From Altererythrobacter sp. (GTDB taxonomy: Bacteria > Pseudomonadota > Alphaproteobacteria > Sphingomonadales > Sphingomonadaceae): DNA of 6,567 bases. The stretch covers positions 1 to 6,567 of the forward strand of contig JAGXGU010000154.1 in NCBI GenBank assembly GCA_024636575.1, written 5' to 3'. Positions within the stretch are counted from its first letter, which is position 1, and every line of letters begins with the position of its first letter. The translations under genes were made by a program, and so were the position numbers. Positions 6,039 to 6,567 of this stretch are shown here, one piece after another. The notes under the pieces were generated by a model that was given only the letters and a program-made list of their open reading frames with translations, was not told where the DNA came from and did not search any database.

Positions 6039-6567
6039 TAACGCCCGATCAGCTTCTGGGCCATCCGGTCGGCCACGACATCGGGCGAAACGCCGGTGGA
6101 ATCCGATTGCTGCCAGATTTGTTCCAGCCGTCCGGGTATCTGCGCCAACCGTTTGCGGACTTCGTTGATGTCACATGGCTGGCCGTTCTGGCGTGCAAGA
6201 TATTCCAGCGTCACGCTGATGATGCCGCCTGCATTGATTACATAATCCGGTGCGTACAGGATCCCGCGTTCAGCCAATTTCTGGCCATGCCCGGCCCGTG
6301 CCAGCTGATTGTTCGCCCCGCCCGCCACAATCAGGGTGTCCAGCCGGGCAATGCCTTCGTCATCCAGGATTGCGCCAAGCGCGTTGGGGCTGAATACATC
6401 GCAGGCAATGCCCATGATTGCATCAGCCTTGGCAGTTTCGGCGCCAAGCACGCTCGCCAGTTCGGCGGCACGGTCTTCATTGATATCCGACAGGGTCAGT
6501 TTGGCCCCTTCACCCGCCAGCAGCCGGGCAACCCCGCCGCCAACGCTTCCGGTGCCCTGCACCGCGA
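6038..6567 (-). CDS. Glu/Leu/Phe/Val dehydrogenase family protein, C-terminal part (5' end beyond the window)
   Basis: The last 175 residues of an NAD-dependent amino-acid dehydrogenase, which oxidatively deaminates an amino acid to its 2-oxo acid in the cytoplasm. The fragment starts in the Rossmann domain: VQGTGSVGG (fragment residues 2-10) is the dinucleotide-binding glycine motif, and Asp27 in LSDIN, at the end of the second strand, suggests NAD+ rather than NADP+. Further signatures are CDVFSPNALG (55-64), GGANNQL (82-88) and GILYAPDYVINAGG (101-114), which resemble leucine/phenylalanine dehydrogenases more than classical glutamate dehydrogenases. The catalytic Lys domain is outside the window, so substrate cannot be set; Leu, Val or Phe are likeliest. 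A GTG at 6562 is an internal Val codon, not a start. No functional link to cytochrome maturation is evident. Confidence 0.93.
   Translation of the reverse strand, partial: AVQGTGSVGGGVARLLAGEGAKLTLSDINEDRAAELASVLGAETAKADAIMGIACDVFSPNALGAILDDEGIARLDTLIVAGGANNQLARAGHGQKLAERGILYAPDYVINAGGIISVTLEYLARQNGQPCDINEVRKRLAQIPGRLEQIWQQSDSTGVSPDVVADRMAQKLIGR

Overview
The window is a compact stretch of bacterial chromosome with every gene on the minus strand. In transcription order (right to left) it holds the 3' part of a Leu/Glu/Phe/Val-type amino-acid dehydrogenase gene, a seven-gene cytochrome c maturation (System I, Ccm) operon in the order ccmC-ccmD-ccmE-ccmF-ccmG-ccmH-ccmI-like, and, after a 122-bp gap, the 5' part of a kup-type potassium uptake gene that leaves the left edge. 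The GC-rich codon usage and the protein features fit an alphaproteobacterium. The gene order, with a short TPR gene following ccmH, suggests Sphingomonadales/Erythrobacteraceae, but this assignment is inferred from memory of such genomes and was not searched.

Layout from right to left. 6567-6038: dehydrogenase C-terminal domain (NAD-binding Rossmann fold), truncated by the window edge. 6038-6015: hairpin that could end its transcript. 5958-1087: the ccm operon, in which all six gene junctions are the same 4-base ATGA overlap. ccmD, only 47 codons long, sits between ccmC and ccmE. 1086-965: gap with small inverted repeats and a possible 8-codon leader ORF whose stop overlaps the kup start. 964-1: kup, N-terminal 321 residues.

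How the genes work together: CcmC (WWD motif, two conserved His) loads heme onto the periplasmic heme chaperone CcmE (covalent heme-binding His127), helped by the small membrane protein CcmD. The thioredoxin-like CcmG and the CxxC protein CcmH keep apocytochrome CXXCH cysteines reduced. The CcmI-like TPR protein would hold the apocytochrome, and CcmF/CcmH/CcmI carry out ligation. The ATPase and permease CcmA/CcmB, which release holo-CcmE, are not in the window and must be encoded elsewhere if the pathway works.

I see no mobile element, CRISPR array, RNA gene or clearly novel system. This is a conserved housekeeping locus. The points worth a second look are the uniform ATGA coupling, the possible translational coupling of kup to a leader peptide, a Met replacing a usually conserved Glu in Kup, and the split ccmH/ccmI pair. 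The long plus-strand ORFs are antisense shadows of the ccm genes.
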